Assembly: GCF_001571065.1 (NCBI RefSeq)
Contig: NZ_BCSW01000003.1
Location: 84,517-148,516, forward strand
Length of the DNA stretch: 64,000 bases
From: Dietzia cinnamea NBRC 102147
Lineage (GTDB): Bacteria; Actinomycetota; Actinomycetes; Mycobacteriales; Mycobacteriaceae
Reading direction: 5' to 3'
Position 1 is the first letter of the stretch. The number at the start of each line of letters is the position of its first letter. Below the pieces are notes generated by a model. It was given only the letters and a program-made list of their open reading frames with translations. It had not been told where the DNA came from and searched no databases. This document shows, piece after piece, positions 1-9,066 of this stretch. Position numbers and translations under genes: made by a program.

Positions 1-774
1 GGTCGCGGGCACCGCGGAGAGCGCGTCATAGGTGTTGACGGTCTGATACGCGGGGTCATCGAGGATCTCCTGCGGGATCCCGTCCTCCGAAAGCCGGACA
101 CCGAGCGCTCCCCGCTCCTGACCGTCGACGGTCGACGAGGTCAACCTCGTCGTCGTCGTCACCTCCTCCCCGTCCCGCTCCAACGCCACCGGCACGGTCT
201 CGCCGGGGCGCGCCGACACCACCTCCGACAGGTCGGCCCAGCTCACCACGGGGACCCCGTCGACGGCGGTGATCCGGTCGCCCGGGAGGATCCCCGCCTC
301 ACCGGCGGGGCCCACGCCGATGCCACAGTCGTCCGCACCCGCGCACGTGTCACCGACCACCGCGGCGACCCGGTCGGTCGGGATCGGTTGGACGTCCCGG
401 TTGGCCAGCCCCCACCCCAGGGCGACCGTGTAGAAGAGGGCGATCGCCAGCACGATGTTCATGAACGGCCCCGCCAGCAGCACCGCGACGCGCTTCCACC
501 ACGCCTGACGCCACATGGCCTTCGGCTCGTCCTCCGGCGGCAACCGGTCGTACGCGGTCATCCCCGCGATGTCGCAGAAGCCCCCCAGCGGGATCGCCTT
601 GAGCCCGTACTCGATCCCGCCCCGCCGCACCGACCACAGGGTCGGGCCGAAGCCCACGAAGAACCGGCGCACCTTCATCCCCGACCACAGGGCCACCCTC
701 ATGTGCCCGTATTCGTGGAGCACGATCGACACCATGATCCCCAGCGCGAACAGGACGATCCCGACGATCAGCAC
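1..774 (-). CDS. rip1: Site-2 intramembrane metalloprotease (RseP/Rip1), C-terminus cut by window edge
   Basis: Membrane-embedded M50 zinc protease; family members cleave anti-sigma factors and other membrane proteins in regulated intramembrane proteolysis. Translation from GTG at 774 opens with a hydrophobic helix carrying the zinc/catalytic motif HEYGH at about residue 20, a second membrane segment near residues 95-115 (LLAGPFMNIVLAIALF) and a PDZ-like stretch around residues 150-210 with the ligand-groove sequence GILPGDRITAVDG. The second catalytic motif (LDG) lies beyond the window edge. The start is 3 nt after the dxr stop, and GGAGG inside the dxr end provides the ribosome site, so the two are translated together. 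The dxr-rip1 pair matches the mycobacterial dxr-rip-ispG arrangement; ispG should follow outside the window. The reading frame is intact to base 1. Confidence 0.93.
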   Translation of the reverse strand, partial: MLIVGIVLFALGIMVSIVLHEYGHMRVALWSGMKVRRFFVGFGPTLWSVRRGGIEYGLKAIPLGGFCDIAGMTAYDRLPPEDEPKAMWRQAWWKRVAVLLAGPFMNIVLAIALFYTVALGWGLANRDVQPIPTDRVAAVVGDTCAGADDCGIGVGPAGEAGILPGDRITAVDGVPVVSWADLSEVVSARPGETVPVALERDGEEVTTTTRLTSSTVDGQERGALGVRLSEDGIPQEILDDPAYQTVNTYDALSAVPAT

Positions 775-777
775 GAC

Positions 778-1941
778 TCAGCCCTCCAGGCCCGTGACGA
801 TGGCCGCGGCGTGCCGCCGCGCCCAGGACTCCGCCGCCGCGACGTCGTCGGGATCCCGCGGATCAGACGACCACTCGTCCGCGGCGCCGACGGTCTCCGC
901 CACCACGTCCACGATGTCCGTGAACCGGATCCGACCGTCGAGGAACGCCGGCGCGGCCTCCTCGTTGGCCGCGTTGAACACCGCCGTGCGCAGGCCACCC
1001 GACTCGCCGGCCGCGCGGGCCACCTCGATAGCGGGGAAGGTCCCGGTGTCGACCGGCTCGAACGTCCACGTGTGCGCGCGGGTGAAATCCAGCGGCGTCG
1101 ACGCACCCGGGACGCGGTCGGGCCAGCCCAGGGCCAGCGCGATCGGGAGCTTCATCGACGGCGGCGACGCCTTGGCCACCGTCGCGCCGTCGACGAAGGT
1201 CACGGCCGAGTGCACCACCGACTGCGGGTGGACCGTGACGTCGATCCGGTCGTAGGGCACCCCGAACAGCAGGTGCGCCTCGATGAGCTCGAGAGACTTG
1301 TTGACCAGCGTCGCCGAGTTGAGCGTGATCATCCGGCCCATCGCCCACGTGGGGTGGCGCAGGGCCTCCTCGGCCGTGACGTCGGCCAGCTCCGCGCGCG
1401 TCCGACCGCGGAACGGGCCACCGGACGCGGTGAGGACCAGCGAGGCCACCTCGTCGCTCGCGCCCGCACGCAGGCACTGCGCCATCGCGGAATGCTCCGA
1501 GTCCACCGGGATCAACTGCCCCGGCGCGGCCGCCCCCGTGACGAGCGCGCCCCCGGCGACGAGCGACTCCTTGTTGGCCAGAGCGAGCCGGGCGCCCGAG
1601 CGCAGGGCGGCGAGGGTCGGCCCCAGTCCCCTCGACCCGTCGATGCCGTTGAGCACCACGTCCGACTCGACCGCGTCCACCAGTCGCGTCGCCGCGGACG
1701 GGCCGGACAGGACCGTCACGTCCGGGAACGCCGAGCCGATTCGCCCTGCCGCGGTCGGGTCCGACACCGCGACGAAGCGCGCACCGGTCGTGCGGATCTG
1801 CTCCGCGAGGAGATCGACGCGGCCACCACCGGCGGCCAGACCGACCACCTCGAAGCGGTCGGCGCCGGCCTGCGAGGTCACCTCGAGTGCCTGGGTCCCG
1901 ATCGAGCCGGTACTGCCGAGGACGAGAACGCGCGTGGTCAC
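778..1941 (-). CDS. dxr: 1-deoxy-D-xylulose 5-phosphate reductoisomerase
   Basis: Converts 1-deoxyxylulose 5-phosphate to 2-C-methylerythritol 4-phosphate with NADPH, the committed step of the MEP isoprenoid pathway. The 387-residue product begins [20 protein letters not shown], where GSTGSIG is the NADPH-binding loop. It contains the metal-binding PVDSEHSA stretch (Asp and Glu ligands), the TASGGPF substrate loop and the conserved [20 protein letters not shown] region. Length is normal for the family. I chose GTG 1941 because the NADPH fold starts immediately after it; an open frame continues upstream but has no homology-like sequence, and the nearby ATG at 1949 is out of frame. It is first in the dxr-rip1 operon; the DUF2631 gene is divergent 163 bp away. 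Confidence 0.97.
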   Translation of the reverse strand: MTTRVLVLGSTGSIGTQALEVTSQAGADRFEVVGLAAGGGRVDLLAEQIRTTGARFVAVSDPTAAGRIGSAFPDVTVLSGPSAATRLVDAVESDVVLNGIDGSRGLGPTLAALRSGARLALANKESLVAGGALVTGAAAPGQLIPVDSEHSAMAQCLRAGASDEVASLVLTASGGPFRGRTRAELADVTAEEALRHPTWAMGRMITLNSATLVNKSLELIEAHLLFGVPYDRIDVTVHPQSVVHSAVTFVDGATVAKASPPSMKLPIALALGWPDRVPGASTPLDFTRAHTWTFEPVDTGTFPAIEVARAAGESGGLRTAVFNAANEEAAPAFLDGRIRFTDIVDVVAETVGAADEWSSDPRDPDDVAAAESWARRHAAAIVTGLEG

Positions 1942-2104
1942 CCCGCCATTGTCCACGCCGACGGCCGTGTGTGCCGCATCGGACGACCCCCTCGGGGCCT
2001 CCCGCGGCGGGTTAGGCGTCGACCTGAGAACGCGGTGTGACAAACTGGGCACGATGTCGGCGGCCCGCAGGGCTGCCAGCGAGCCGTGAGGAGAACCGGG
2101 GAGC

Positions 2105-2479
2105 ATGAGCGCTGACGGACACCACACCAGCAGGGAGATCGTCGTCAACGGGATCAGTTCCGTGGACGAGCCCTCGGTCGCCTGGGGCTGGCACAAGCAC
2201 AGCAGGATGGTCGGCGTCGCCGTGGGCGGGTTCTTCGTCCTGTTCCTCCTGGCGATGCTCTTCGGGAACCACATCGGCCGGGTCGAGAACATCTGGCTGG
2301 TGAGCATCGCCGCGTTCCTGGCCATCTGGATGGTCATCTCGCTGCGTCCCAAGAAGGACGACACCCTCAAGAAGAGCCGGATCCACGAGGTCTCCGCTCA
2401 CCACTACGCCGCGGCCAGCGCTGTCGCGACCGGCGAGGCAGCCCGGAACCCTGAGGGCGTCGCTCCCGCCAAGCACTGA
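2105..2479 (+). CDS. DUF2631 family membrane protein
   Basis: Small actinobacterial membrane protein of 124 residues and unknown function. Two hydrophobic segments are visible, about residues 36-55 ([19 protein letters not shown]) and 63-82, with a Trp/His-rich N-terminal part ([11 protein letters not shown]) and a Lys-rich stretch after the second helix ([12 protein letters not shown]), consistent with both ends facing the cytoplasm. The ATG at 2105 has AGGAG and GGGGA sequences upstream. It is divergent from dxr and convergent with rlmN. By family and by position next to dxr it resembles Rv2876 of M. tuberculosis. No biochemical role can be read from the sequence. Confidence 0.85.
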   Translation: MSADGHHTSREIVVNGISSVDEPSVAWGWHKHSRMVGVAVGGFFVLFLLAMLFGNHIGRVENIWLVSIAAFLAIWMVISLRPKKDDTLKKSRIHEVSAHHYAAASAVATGEAARNPEGVAPAKH

Positions 2480-2497
2480 CGACGGGCGGACCATGAC

Positions 2498-2537
2498 GAA
2501 GGGCCGCCATCGCTCCCCGGAGCGATGGCGGCCCTTC
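2498..2537. terminator. Bidirectional intrinsic terminator, 19-bp perfect stem
   Basis: Perfect inverted repeat: arms 2498-2516 and 2519-2537 with a 2-nt centre. It lies between the convergent DUF2631 and rlmN genes, so it can stop transcription from both sides. No long T-tract follows, which is usual for GC-rich actinobacteria. Confidence 0.85.
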
Positions 2538-2552
2538 TCGTCGGTGAGGCGA

Positions 2553-3662
2553 TCAGCCCTCGGCCGCCAGCTGGCCGCACGCGGCGTCGATGTCCGACCC
2601 GCGGGTGTCGCGGACGGTGCAGGAGACGCCGGCAGCGCGCACGGCCGCGACGAAGGCGTCCTGCTGGTGGCGGGGGCTGGCGTCCCATTCGCTCCCCGGG
2701 GTCGGGTTGAGCGGGATGAGATTGACGTGCGCCATGGGTCCGAGCCGCTGCGCGAGCAGCCGACCGAGCATCTCCCCACGCCAGACCTGGTCGTTCACAT
2801 CGCGGATCAGCGCGTACTCGATGGACACACGTCGACCCGTGGCGTCGGCGTAGTGGCGGGCCGCGTCCATCACCTCGGTTACCGGCCAGCGGTTGTTCAC
2901 CGGCACCAGGGTGTCCCGGAGCTCGTCGTCGGGAGTGTGCAGCGACACCGCGAGGGTGACCTGGAGCCCCTCCTCGGCGAGCCGGTGGATCGCGGGGACG
3001 ACCCCGACAGTCGACACGGTCACCGAGCGCTGCGAGAGCCCGAAACCGGACGGCGGGGGCGAGATGATCCCACGGACCGCGGCGAGGACGCGCTTGTAAT
3101 TGGCCAGCGGCTCCCCCATCCCCATGAACACCACGTTCGACAGGCGCCCGGGTCCCCCCGGGATGTCGCCGTCCCGCAGCGCTCGTGCCGCCACGCGGAC
3201 CTGCTCGAGGATCTCCGCCGTCGACAGGTTCCGCTGGAGACCACCCTGACCGGTCGCACAGAACGGGCACGCCATGCCACAGCCGGCCTGACTCGAGATA
3301 CAGACCGTCGCCCGGTCCGGGTAGCGCATGAGCACGCTCTCCACCAGCGAGCCGTCGTGCAGCTTCCACAGCGTCTTGCGCGTGGTGCCCTCGTCCGCGG
3401 ACACGTGACGCAGCGACGTGGTGAGCGGCGGGAAGAGTGCCTGCCCCACCCGGTCGCGTAGATCAGCCGGGAGGTCGGTCATCTCGCGCGGGTCCGCCTC
3501 GAGCCGCGCGAAGTACTGGTTCGCCAGCTGCTTCCCCCGGAACGAGGGGACCCCGAGGTCACCCATCGCCTCCGCGCGGCCGTCGGAGTCGAGGTCGGCG
3601 AAGTGCCGCGGGGGCAGCCCACGGCGGGGGGCGTCGAATACGAGGGGAAGAGGTTCAGCCAT
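2553..3662 (-). CDS. rlmN: Dual-specificity rRNA/tRNA adenine-C2 methyltransferase RlmN
   Basis: Radical-SAM enzyme that methylates C2 of A2503 in 23S rRNA and, in characterised members, A37 of some tRNAs. The 369-residue protein carries the 4Fe-4S/SAM motif as CGMACPFC near residue 125, followed by [14 protein letters not shown], the [10 protein letters not shown] loop and a C-terminal [16 protein letters not shown] segment with the Cys that carries the methyl intermediate. ATG 3662 gives the full N-terminal helical domain. The gene is monocistronic: convergent with DUF2631 and divergent from the LapA-domain gene, whose leaderless promoter is 70 bp away. Confidence 0.97.
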   Translation of the reverse strand: MAEPLPLVFDAPRRGLPPRHFADLDSDGRAEAMGDLGVPSFRGKQLANQYFARLEADPREMTDLPADLRDRVGQALFPPLTTSLRHVSADEGTTRKTLWKLHDGSLVESVLMRYPDRATVCISSQAGCGMACPFCATGQGGLQRNLSTAEILEQVRVAARALRDGDIPGGPGRLSNVVFMGMGEPLANYKRVLAAVRGIISPPPSGFGLSQRSVTVSTVGVVPAIHRLAEEGLQVTLAVSLHTPDDELRDTLVPVNNRWPVTEVMDAARHYADATGRRVSIEYALIRDVNDQVWRGEMLGRLLAQRLGPMAHVNLIPLNPTPGSEWDASPRHQQDAFVAAVRAAGVSCTVRDTRGSDIDAACGQLAAEG

Positions 3663-3734
3663 GATTCGATCATTCTGTCAGAAACGAACGCGCACGACAC
3701 ACCGCCAACGGTGCCGTCCGCTGGGATGAGCACA

Positions 3735-3740
3735 TACAGT
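3735..3740 (+). promoter_or_regulatory. -10 box (TACAGT) of a leaderless promoter for the LapA-domain gene
   Basis: TACAGT matches the actinobacterial TANNNT -10 pattern and ends 6 nt before ATG 3747, so the predicted first transcribed base is at or next to the start codon. No Shine-Dalgarno sequence precedes this ATG. The -35 region is poor. Confidence 0.55.
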
Positions 3741-3746
3741 TCTGCC

Positions 3747-4187
3747 ATGGCCACACGTTCACACGATCCCGTAGACCCTGCTCATCCGGGCGCAGGCGAC
3801 GCGTCGGGCGCGATACCCGCCGGGCGATCCGATGCCGGCGACTCGGCGCCGGCCCCCCTGGACGGGGCGACCGACAGTCCACCACCGGGCCGGGGGAACG
3901 GGGACGACCCCTATCCCGACACCGCCGGCGGGCTTCTCGGATCGGCGTGGGTAGGCCTCGTCCTGGGCGCACTGGTGACGGTCCTGCTGCTGATCTTCAT
4001 CGCGCAGAACACGACCTCGACCGACGTCCGCTACCTCGGCTGGGAATTCAGCCTGCCATTGGGGGTGCTGATCCTCATGGCGGCGATCGCCGGGGCACTG
4101 ATCATGGCACTGTTCGCCGGGTTCCGGATCCTCCAGCTGCGGATGCGCGCACGCAAGGCCCGCAAGCTCGCGACCCGCGCGCACTGA
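3747..4187 (+). CDS. LapA-domain (DUF1049-type) membrane protein
   Basis: Predicted inner-membrane protein of 146 residues; the domain is named after LapA of Gram-negative LPS assembly, and the actinobacterial role is unknown. Residues 1-60 are acidic, Pro/Ala-rich and probably disordered. Two membrane segments follow: about 68-90 (GLVLGALVTVLLLIFIAQN, with the family-typical FIAQNT end) and 100-122 (LPLGVLILMAAIAGALIMAL). A basic tail (RMRARKARKLATRAH) ends the protein. ATG 3747 is preferred because a -10 box is positioned for leaderless translation; an in-frame ATG at 3726 would add seven residues. It is convergent with cdsA. Confidence 0.8.
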   Translation: MATRSHDPVDPAHPGAGDASGAIPAGRSDAGDSAPAPLDGATDSPPPGRGNGDDPYPDTAGGLLGSAWVGLVLGALVTVLLLIFIAQNTTSTDVRYLGWEFSLPLGVLILMAAIAGALIMALFAGFRILQLRMRARKARKLATRAH

Positions 4188-4194
4188 CCACGCG

Positions 4195-4223
4195 GGGGCG
4201 GCGGCTCCCCATGCCGTCGCCCC
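4195..4223. terminator. Stem-loop between convergent lapA-like gene and cdsA
   Basis: Arms 4195-4205 and 4213-4223 form an 11-bp stem with one G-T wobble and a 7-nt loop, located a few bases after the lapA-like stop and directly before the cdsA stop on the other strand. Confidence 0.6.
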
Positions 4224-4229
4224 GGCCGG

Positions 4230-5108
4230 TCACGTCGGCACGACGTACGTGAAGATGACCCAGACGACGACGGCGCTGGGCAGCACGGAGTCGAGGCGGT
4301 CCATGAAACCGCCGTGGCCCGGCAGCATCGTCCCCATGTCCTTGATGCCCAGGTCCCGTTTGACCTGCGATTCGACGAGATCGCCCAGCGTCGCGGTGAA
4401 CACGGTGAGGACGCCGAGAAGGATACCCTTCCAGACGCTGTCGTTGAACATCATCGCCACGACGGTCGCGCCGCCGACCGTGGCGAACAGCAACGAACCG
4501 GCGAAACCCTCCCAGGACTTCTTCGGACTGATCGCCGGGACCATCGGGTGCTTCCCGAACAGCACCCCCGCGACGTAACCGCCGACGTCCGAGCACACGA
4601 CCAGCAGGATGAGCGCCACGACCCGCTGCGCCCCGAACTCGCCGTCGGACAGCATGGCGCCCAGCGAACCCGGGACGGCGATCCACGCCAGGACGAACAC
4701 CGCCACCGCGGCATCCCGCAGGTAGTTCTTCGGCGCGGTGGTCAGCCCGCCCATGAGCAGTCGCCACACGAGCACCACCACAGTGGTGACGGCGAATGCG
4801 GCGAAGGCGCCCTCCGCCCCGCTGAGGAAACCCGCCCACACCGTCGCCTGCCCGCCCAGCAGGAGCGGGATCAACGGGAGCCGGAACCGTGCCTGGCGCA
4901 GCCGCTTGAACACCTCCCAGGTGCCGATCGCGACGGCTCCCGCGGCGACGATGTACCAGGCGCGCGGGGTGAAGGCGATGCTCGCGATCACCAGCGCGCC
5001 GAGGCCGACCCCGACCGGGATGGCCCGGGTCAGGTCCCGGCCGGCGCGCGACGGAGGTGCGGCGGCCGCGGCGGTGGGCCCGGGCGGTCCGGGGGGAGCG
5101 GTGTCCAC
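4230..5108 (-). CDS. cdsA: Phosphatidate cytidylyltransferase (CDP-diacylglycerol synthase)
   Basis: Makes CDP-diacylglycerol from phosphatidic acid and CTP, the precursor of phosphatidylinositol, phosphatidylethanolamine and cardiolipin. The 292-residue protein has about eight hydrophobic helices and, near the C-terminus, the complete family signature in pieces: SQVKRDLGIKD followed by LPGHGGFMDRLD. The first 25 residues are Pro/Ala-rich and probably cytoplasmic. GTG 5108 is chosen because GAGGAG lies at good spacing upstream. It follows frr with a 42-bp gap, continuing the pyrH-frr-cdsA order seen in many bacteria. Confidence 0.96.
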   Translation of the reverse strand: MDTAPPGPPGPTAAAAAPPSRAGRDLTRAIPVGVGLGALVIASIAFTPRAWYIVAAGAVAIGTWEVFKRLRQARFRLPLIPLLLGGQATVWAGFLSGAEGAFAAFAVTTVVVLVWRLLMGGLTTAPKNYLRDAAVAVFVLAWIAVPGSLGAMLSDGEFGAQRVVALILLVVCSDVGGYVAGVLFGKHPMVPAISPKKSWEGFAGSLLFATVGGATVVAMMFNDSVWKGILLGVLTVFTATLGDLVESQVKRDLGIKDMGTMLPGHGGFMDRLDSVLPSAVVVWVIFTYVVPT

Positions 5109-5150
5109 GGCGTACTCCTCGACTGTGAAGGGCGGATCGGGGCCGGGAGG

Positions 5151-5708
5151 TCACACCTCCATCAGCTCGCCTTCCTTGACCTTGACCAGGTCGTCGACAT
5201 CGGCGACGTAGCGCTGGGTGAGCTTGTCGAGTTCCTTCTCGGCGGCGGCGACCTCGTCCTCGCCGGCTTCGCCGTCCTTCTGGATGCGCTTGAGCTCGTC
5301 CATCGCCTTGCGTCGGACGCCGCGGATCGCGATCCGGCCGTCCTCGGCCTTGGCCTTGGCCTGCTTGACCAGGTCGCGACGCCGCTCCTCGGTGAGCTGC
5401 GGCACCGTCACGCGGAGGACCTGCCCGTCGTTGGTCGGGTTGACGCCGAGGTCCGAGTTGCGGATCGCGTTCTCGATCGGGCCGATCTGCGACATCTCGT
5501 ACGGCTTGATGATCAGCATCCGCGGTTCGGGGACGGTGATGCTGGACATCTGGGTGATCGGGGTGAGGGTCCCGTAGTACTCGCAGAGCACGCGGTTGAA
5601 CATGCCCGGGTTGGCGCGGCCGGTGCGGATGGAGGCGAGCTCGTCACGGACGTGCTCGAGCGCCTTTTCCATCTTCTCCTCGGCCTCGAGCAGAGTGTCG
5701 TCGATCAT
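5151..5708 (-). CDS. frr: Ribosome recycling factor
   Basis: Splits post-termination 70S ribosomes together with EF-G. The 185-residue product has normal family length and the expected long alpha-helical pattern, with the conserved segments [14 protein letters not shown] (residues ~25-38), [15 protein letters not shown] and [19 protein letters not shown]. The ATG at 5708 starts the canonical [16 protein letters not shown]. It sits 63 bp downstream of pyrH on the same strand, the common pyrH-frr pairing. Confidence 0.97.
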   Translation of the reverse strand: MIDDTLLEAEEKMEKALEHVRDELASIRTGRANPGMFNRVLCEYYGTLTPITQMSSITVPEPRMLIIKPYEMSQIGPIENAIRNSDLGVNPTNDGQVLRVTVPQLTEERRRDLVKQAKAKAEDGRIAIRGVRRKAMDELKRIQKDGEAGEDEVAAAEKELDKLTQRYVADVDDLVKVKEGELMEV

Positions 5709-5771
5709 GTGCGTCTCTTTTCGTTCTCGTCGGTGGCTGTGGTTCGGTCGCGGGCGGGTCGGTCGGCCGCG

Positions 5772-6497
5772 TCAGTCAGAGCTGCTGACCAGGGTCCCGA
5801 TCTGCTCACCGGCCACTGCACGAGCGATGTTGCCCTCGGTGAGGAGGTTGAAGACCAGGATGGGCATGTTGTTGTCCATACAGAGGCTGAACGCTGTGGC
5901 GTCGGCCACCTTCAATCCGCGTTCGAGGCACTCGCGGTGCTCGATGCGGGTGAAAAGCTCGGCGCGGGGGTTCGTGCGCGGGTCGTCCGAGTACACCCCG
6001 TCGACGGCCTTGGCCATGAGCAGCACGTCGGCCTTGATCTCCAACGCGCGTTGCGCCGCGGTGGTGTCGGTCGAGAAGTAGGGCATGCCCATGCCGGCGC
6101 CGAAGATCACGACACGCCCCTTCTCCAGGTGCCGCTCGGCGCGCAGCGGGATGTACGGCTCCGCGACCTGCCCCATGTGGATGGCGGTCTGGACGCGCGT
6201 GGAGACGCCCTCCTGCTCGAGGAAGTCCTGAAGGGCGAGGCAGTTCATCACGGTGCCCAGCATCCCCATATAGTCGCTGCGGGCGCGGTCCAGGCCGCGT
6301 TGCTGCAGCTGGGCGCCGCGGAAGAAGTTGCCTCCCCCGATCACGATTGCGATCTGCGCCCCCGTGCGGGACACCTCGGCGATCTGACGGGCGACCGACT
6401 GGACCACATCCGGGTCGATACCCACGCCGCCGCCGCCGAACATCTCGCCGCCCAGCTTGAGCATCACTCGCCTGTAGCCGTCCCGCGGGTCGGTCAT
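5772..6497 (-). CDS. pyrH: UMP kinase
   Basis: Phosphorylates UMP to UDP with ATP; bacterial amino-acid-kinase-fold enzyme, typically activated by GTP and inhibited by UTP. The 241-residue product shows [10 protein letters not shown] at the N-terminus, the [11 protein letters not shown] glycine-rich phosphate loop near residue 55, [11 protein letters not shown], the [13 protein letters not shown] region and [18 protein letters not shown] 6497 has AGGAG just upstream. A strong stem-loop at 6668-6702 separates it from tsf, so pyrH probably has its own promoter in 6498-6667, although no convincing -10 is visible there. Confidence 0.97.
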   Translation of the reverse strand: MTDPRDGYRRVMLKLGGEMFGGGGVGIDPDVVQSVARQIAEVSRTGAQIAIVIGGGNFFRGAQLQQRGLDRARSDYMGMLGTVMNCLALQDFLEQEGVSTRVQTAIHMGQVAEPYIPLRAERHLEKGRVVIFGAGMGMPYFSTDTTAAQRALEIKADVLLMAKAVDGVYSDDPRTNPRAELFTRIEHRECLERGLKVADATAFSLCMDNNMPILVFNLLTEGNIARAVAGEQIGTLVSSSD

Positions 6498-6667
6498 CGT
6501 TCTCCTCGTCCCGGGCGGATCGAGCCCGTATCGCGCGTCAACGCCCCCGACGGGGTCTCGTCGGGGTGGCGTGCGGCCCATGGTGGGACCGCGTTCATTC
6601 TGCCCTATCGCCCCTGCCTCCACACCGCAGCCCGCCGGGCGTGGGGACACCCGGGCCGACAGACGCC

Positions 6668-6702
6668 GACGGCGGCACCCGGGGATTCCGGGTGCCGCCG
6701 TC
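6668..6702 (-). terminator. Intrinsic terminator after tsf, 15-bp perfect stem
   Basis: Arms 6668-6682 and 6688-6702 pair perfectly around a 5-nt loop, 34 bp beyond the tsf stop codon. This would end the rpsB-tsf transcript before pyrH. Confidence 0.8.
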
Positions 6703-6735
6703 GCGTGGGACCCGTCGTGACGGGTCAGGGCCGCA

Positions 6736-7560
6736 TCAGGCCTGGCCGACCTCGAAGCGCAGGAAGGCCGAGACCGTCGCGCCGGCCTCGTCGAGCAGGG
6801 CGCCGACAGTCTTCTTGCTGTCGGTGACCGACGGCTGGTCGAGGAGGCAGACGTCCTTGAAGAAGCCGTTGAGGCGTCCCTCGACGATCTTCGGGAGGGC
6901 CTGCTCCGGCTTGCCCTCCTCGCGGGCGGTGGCCTCGGCGATCTCGCGCTCCTTGGCGACGATGTCGGCGGGGACCTCGTCGCGGGAGACGTACTGGGCC
7001 TTGAGCGCGGCGATCTGCATCGCGGCGGCGCGCGCGGCGGACTCCGCGGCCTCGCCCTCACCCGAGTAGGCGACCATGACGCCGACGGCGGGCGGCAGGT
7101 CGGAGGAGCGCTTGTGCAGGTAGACGGCGACCGGGCCGTCGATCTTGCCCACGCGGCGCAGGACCAGCTTCTCGCCGGACTTGGCGGAGAACGACACGAC
7201 GGCGTCGGCGACGGTGGCACCGTCGAGCTCGGCGGCGTTGAGGGCGTCGAGGTCCGAGATGCCCTGCGAGGCGGCCACGTCGACGATCTTGTCGGCGAGC
7301 GCGATGAACTCGGCGCTCTTGGCGACGAAGTCGGTCTCGGAGTTGAGCTCGATCATGACGCCGTCCTTGATGGCGACCAGGCCCTCGGCCGTGGTGCGCT
7401 CGGCGCGCTTGCCCACGTCCTTCGCGCCCTTGATGCGCAGGACCTCGACGGCCTTGTCGAAGTCGCCGTCGGTCTCCTCCAGGGCCTTCTTGCAGTCCAT
7501 CATCCCGGAGCCGGTGAGCTCACGCAGACGCTTGACGTCGGCAGCGGTGTAGTTCGCCAT
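6736..7560 (-). CDS. tsf: Elongation factor Ts
   Basis: Guanine-nucleotide exchange factor for EF-Tu. The 274-residue protein begins [20 protein letters not shown], the UBA-like N-terminal domain, followed by the EF-Tu contact motif [10 protein letters not shown] near residue 80 and two core subdomains; the C-terminal part contains [15 protein letters not shown]. An AGGAGG ribosome site precedes ATG 7560. It forms the usual rpsB-tsf pair, with a 208-bp intergenic region that contains a large stem-loop. Confidence 0.97.
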   Translation of the reverse strand: MANYTAADVKRLRELTGSGMMDCKKALEETDGDFDKAVEVLRIKGAKDVGKRAERTTAEGLVAIKDGVMIELNSETDFVAKSAEFIALADKIVDVAASQGISDLDALNAAELDGATVADAVVSFSAKSGEKLVLRRVGKIDGPVAVYLHKRSSDLPPAVGVMVAYSGEGEAAESAARAAAMQIAALKAQYVSRDEVPADIVAKEREIAEATAREEGKPEQALPKIVEGRLNGFFKDVCLLDQPSVTDSKKTVGALLDEAGATVSAFLRFEVGQA

Positions 7561-7692
7561 TGTGGGGCGACCCTCCTTAAAGGGGTTCGTGATCTGTCGG
7601 GAAAGGTGTTGAAGAGTCGGTCGGCGGGCGAGATCGTCTCCACCCTAGACGTCGGGGCGTCCGGGGACGGCTGCCCACCGCTTCCGACACCT

Positions 7693-7743
7693 CGGGCCCG
7701 GCCCCCGGAAGATCCCCTGGGGGATCGTGGGCGGCCGGGCCCG
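7693..7743 (-). terminator. Compound stem-loop between rpsB and tsf (terminator or attenuator)
   Basis: Outer arms 7693-7703 and 7733-7743 pair perfectly over 11 bp, and an inner perfect 7-bp hairpin occupies 7711-7726. It begins 26 bp after the rpsB stop, so it could cause partial termination that sets the S2:EF-Ts ratio. No T-tract follows. Confidence 0.6.
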
Positions 7744-7768
7744 ATGGCGCTCGAGCTGGTGGTACTGA

Positions 7769-8650
7769 TCAGGCCTCGGTGGCCGGGGCCTCGGTGGGGA
7801 CCTCGGCCGCGGGGGCCTCGGCGGCCGGCGAGTCGGTGCCCGTGACGTCCGCGGCGGGCGCCTCGGCGCCCTCGCTGGTGGCGCCACCGGTGACCTGGTC
7901 GAGCTGCTCGGTCTCCCACTCGGCGAGCGGCTCGGCCTCCTCGCCGGTGGCCTTACCGGCCTGCGAGCGGGCCTTGAGGCCCTCGGCGACGGCGGAGGCG
8001 ATGACGCGGGTCAGCACGGTGACCGAACGGATGGCGTCGTCGTTCGCCGGGATCGGGTAATCGACGACATCCGGGTCACAGTTGGTGTCGAGCAGCGCGA
8101 CGACCGGGATGCCCAGCTTGCGGGCCTCGCCGACGGCGATGTGCTCCTTGTTGGTGTCGACGACCCACACCACGGAGGGGACCTTGCTCATGTCACGCAT
8201 ACCGCCGAGCGTGCGCTCGAGCTTGTTCTTCTCGCGCGTGAGCATGAGGATCTCCTTCTTGGTGCGACCCTCGAATCCACCCGTCTGCTCCATCGACTCG
8301 AGCTCCTTGAGCCGCAGGAGCCGCTGGTGCACGGTCTGGAAGTTGGTGAGCATGCCACCCAGCCAACGCTGGTTGACGTACGGCATCCCGACCTTGGCGG
8401 CCTCCTCGGCGATGGCCTCCTGGGCCTGCTTCTTGGTGCCGACGAACAGGACGGTGCCGCCGTGGGCGACGGTCTCCTTGACGAACTCGTACGCCTGGTC
8501 GATGTACGTCAGGGTCTGCTGCAGATCGATGATGTAGATGCCGTTGCGGTCGGTGAAGATGAACCGACGCATCTTCGGGTTCCAGCGGCGGGTCTGGTGG
8601 CCGAAGTGGGCGCCTGCGTCGAGCAGCTGCTTCATGGAGATGACTGCCAT
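7769..8650 (-). CDS. rpsB: 30S ribosomal protein S2
   Basis: Small-subunit protein contacting S1-region rRNA helices. The 293-residue product starts [20 protein letters not shown] and includes [31 protein letters not shown] and [13 protein letters not shown], all typical of S2. Residues beyond ~245 form an acidic Ala/Pro/Glu/Thr tail, a common actinobacterial extension. ATG 8650 is the family start, but no Shine-Dalgarno sequence precedes it. The promoter lies about 265 nt upstream, leaving a long structured leader where S2 feedback control could act; that control is an inference from the family. Confidence 0.97.
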   Translation of the reverse strand: MAVISMKQLLDAGAHFGHQTRRWNPKMRRFIFTDRNGIYIIDLQQTLTYIDQAYEFVKETVAHGGTVLFVGTKKQAQEAIAEEAAKVGMPYVNQRWLGGMLTNFQTVHQRLLRLKELESMEQTGGFEGRTKKEILMLTREKNKLERTLGGMRDMSKVPSVVWVVDTNKEHIAVGEARKLGIPVVALLDTNCDPDVVDYPIPANDDAIRSVTVLTRVIASAVAEGLKARSQAGKATGEEAEPLAEWETEQLDQVTGGATSEGAEAPAADVTGTDSPAAEAPAAEVPTEAPATEA

Positions 8651-8916
8651 GATGGGTTGAGGGCTCGTCCGGCTTGAAAGCAGCCGGACCGCGAGGCCCT
8701 CGTCCTCGCTTTCTGGTACGTATCGGGTTGTGCCCACTCGCCGGGCGGCGGCGGGCCCTGGTGTCCGCGCCGGGCCGGACCCCCTGTATACGGGGGCACC
8801 TGCTGGTCCGACGTCCGGGAAGGCCGGGGCTCTTCTGCAGCCCCGGGGCCCGGATGCGGCGCCGTTGACCGGGTCGCCGCAGGACACGCGAAGTCGATCG
8901 ACGAGAGTCGACCGCA
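8651..8916 (-). promoter_or_regulatory. Long structured 5' leader of rpsB
   Basis: This is most of the only gene-free stretch above 300 bp (8651-9066). If transcription starts near 8916, as the promoter suggests, the rpsB mRNA has about 265 nt of leader. It contains a perfect 8-bp hairpin at 8824-8846 (loop 8832-8838) and other GC-rich segments, with no open frame that looks coding. An S2-binding regulatory structure is plausible because rpsB leaders are autoregulated in other bacteria; the sequence alone does not prove it. Confidence 0.5.
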
Positions 8917-8922
8917 CGGGAG

Positions 8923-8951
8923 AGCATATCCCCTCGGCCCCGCACAGCCAA
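8923..8951 (-). promoter_or_regulatory. Promoter of rpsB-tsf (TTGGCT - 17 bp - TATGCT)
   Basis: On the minus strand the -35 TTGGCT (8946-8951) and -10 TATGCT (8923-8928) are separated by exactly 17 bp. Both agree well with the primary sigma-factor consensus used in actinobacteria. The predicted start is near 8916. Confidence 0.65.
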
Positions 8952-9066
8952 GGCGGGCCTCTCGCCACCGGTCGCCTGACCCTGGGGATGGTCGTCCACC
9001 CTGTCCACAACCGGCGCGCCGCCCCTGGCGGTGGGCGGGCCGGTGCGGTGCACTCGTGGCGTGGCG

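Noticed and set aside
388..2040. Long open frame on the plus strand opposite dxr and rip1
   Set aside because: Arg/Pro/His-rich antisense shadow typical of GC-rich codon bias; the minus strand carries complete dxr and rip1 domains.
4314..6827. 837-codon plus-strand open frame opposite cdsA, frr and pyrH
   Set aside because: No recognisable domain, and composition is His/Arg/Gly-rich; it mirrors three well-supported genes.
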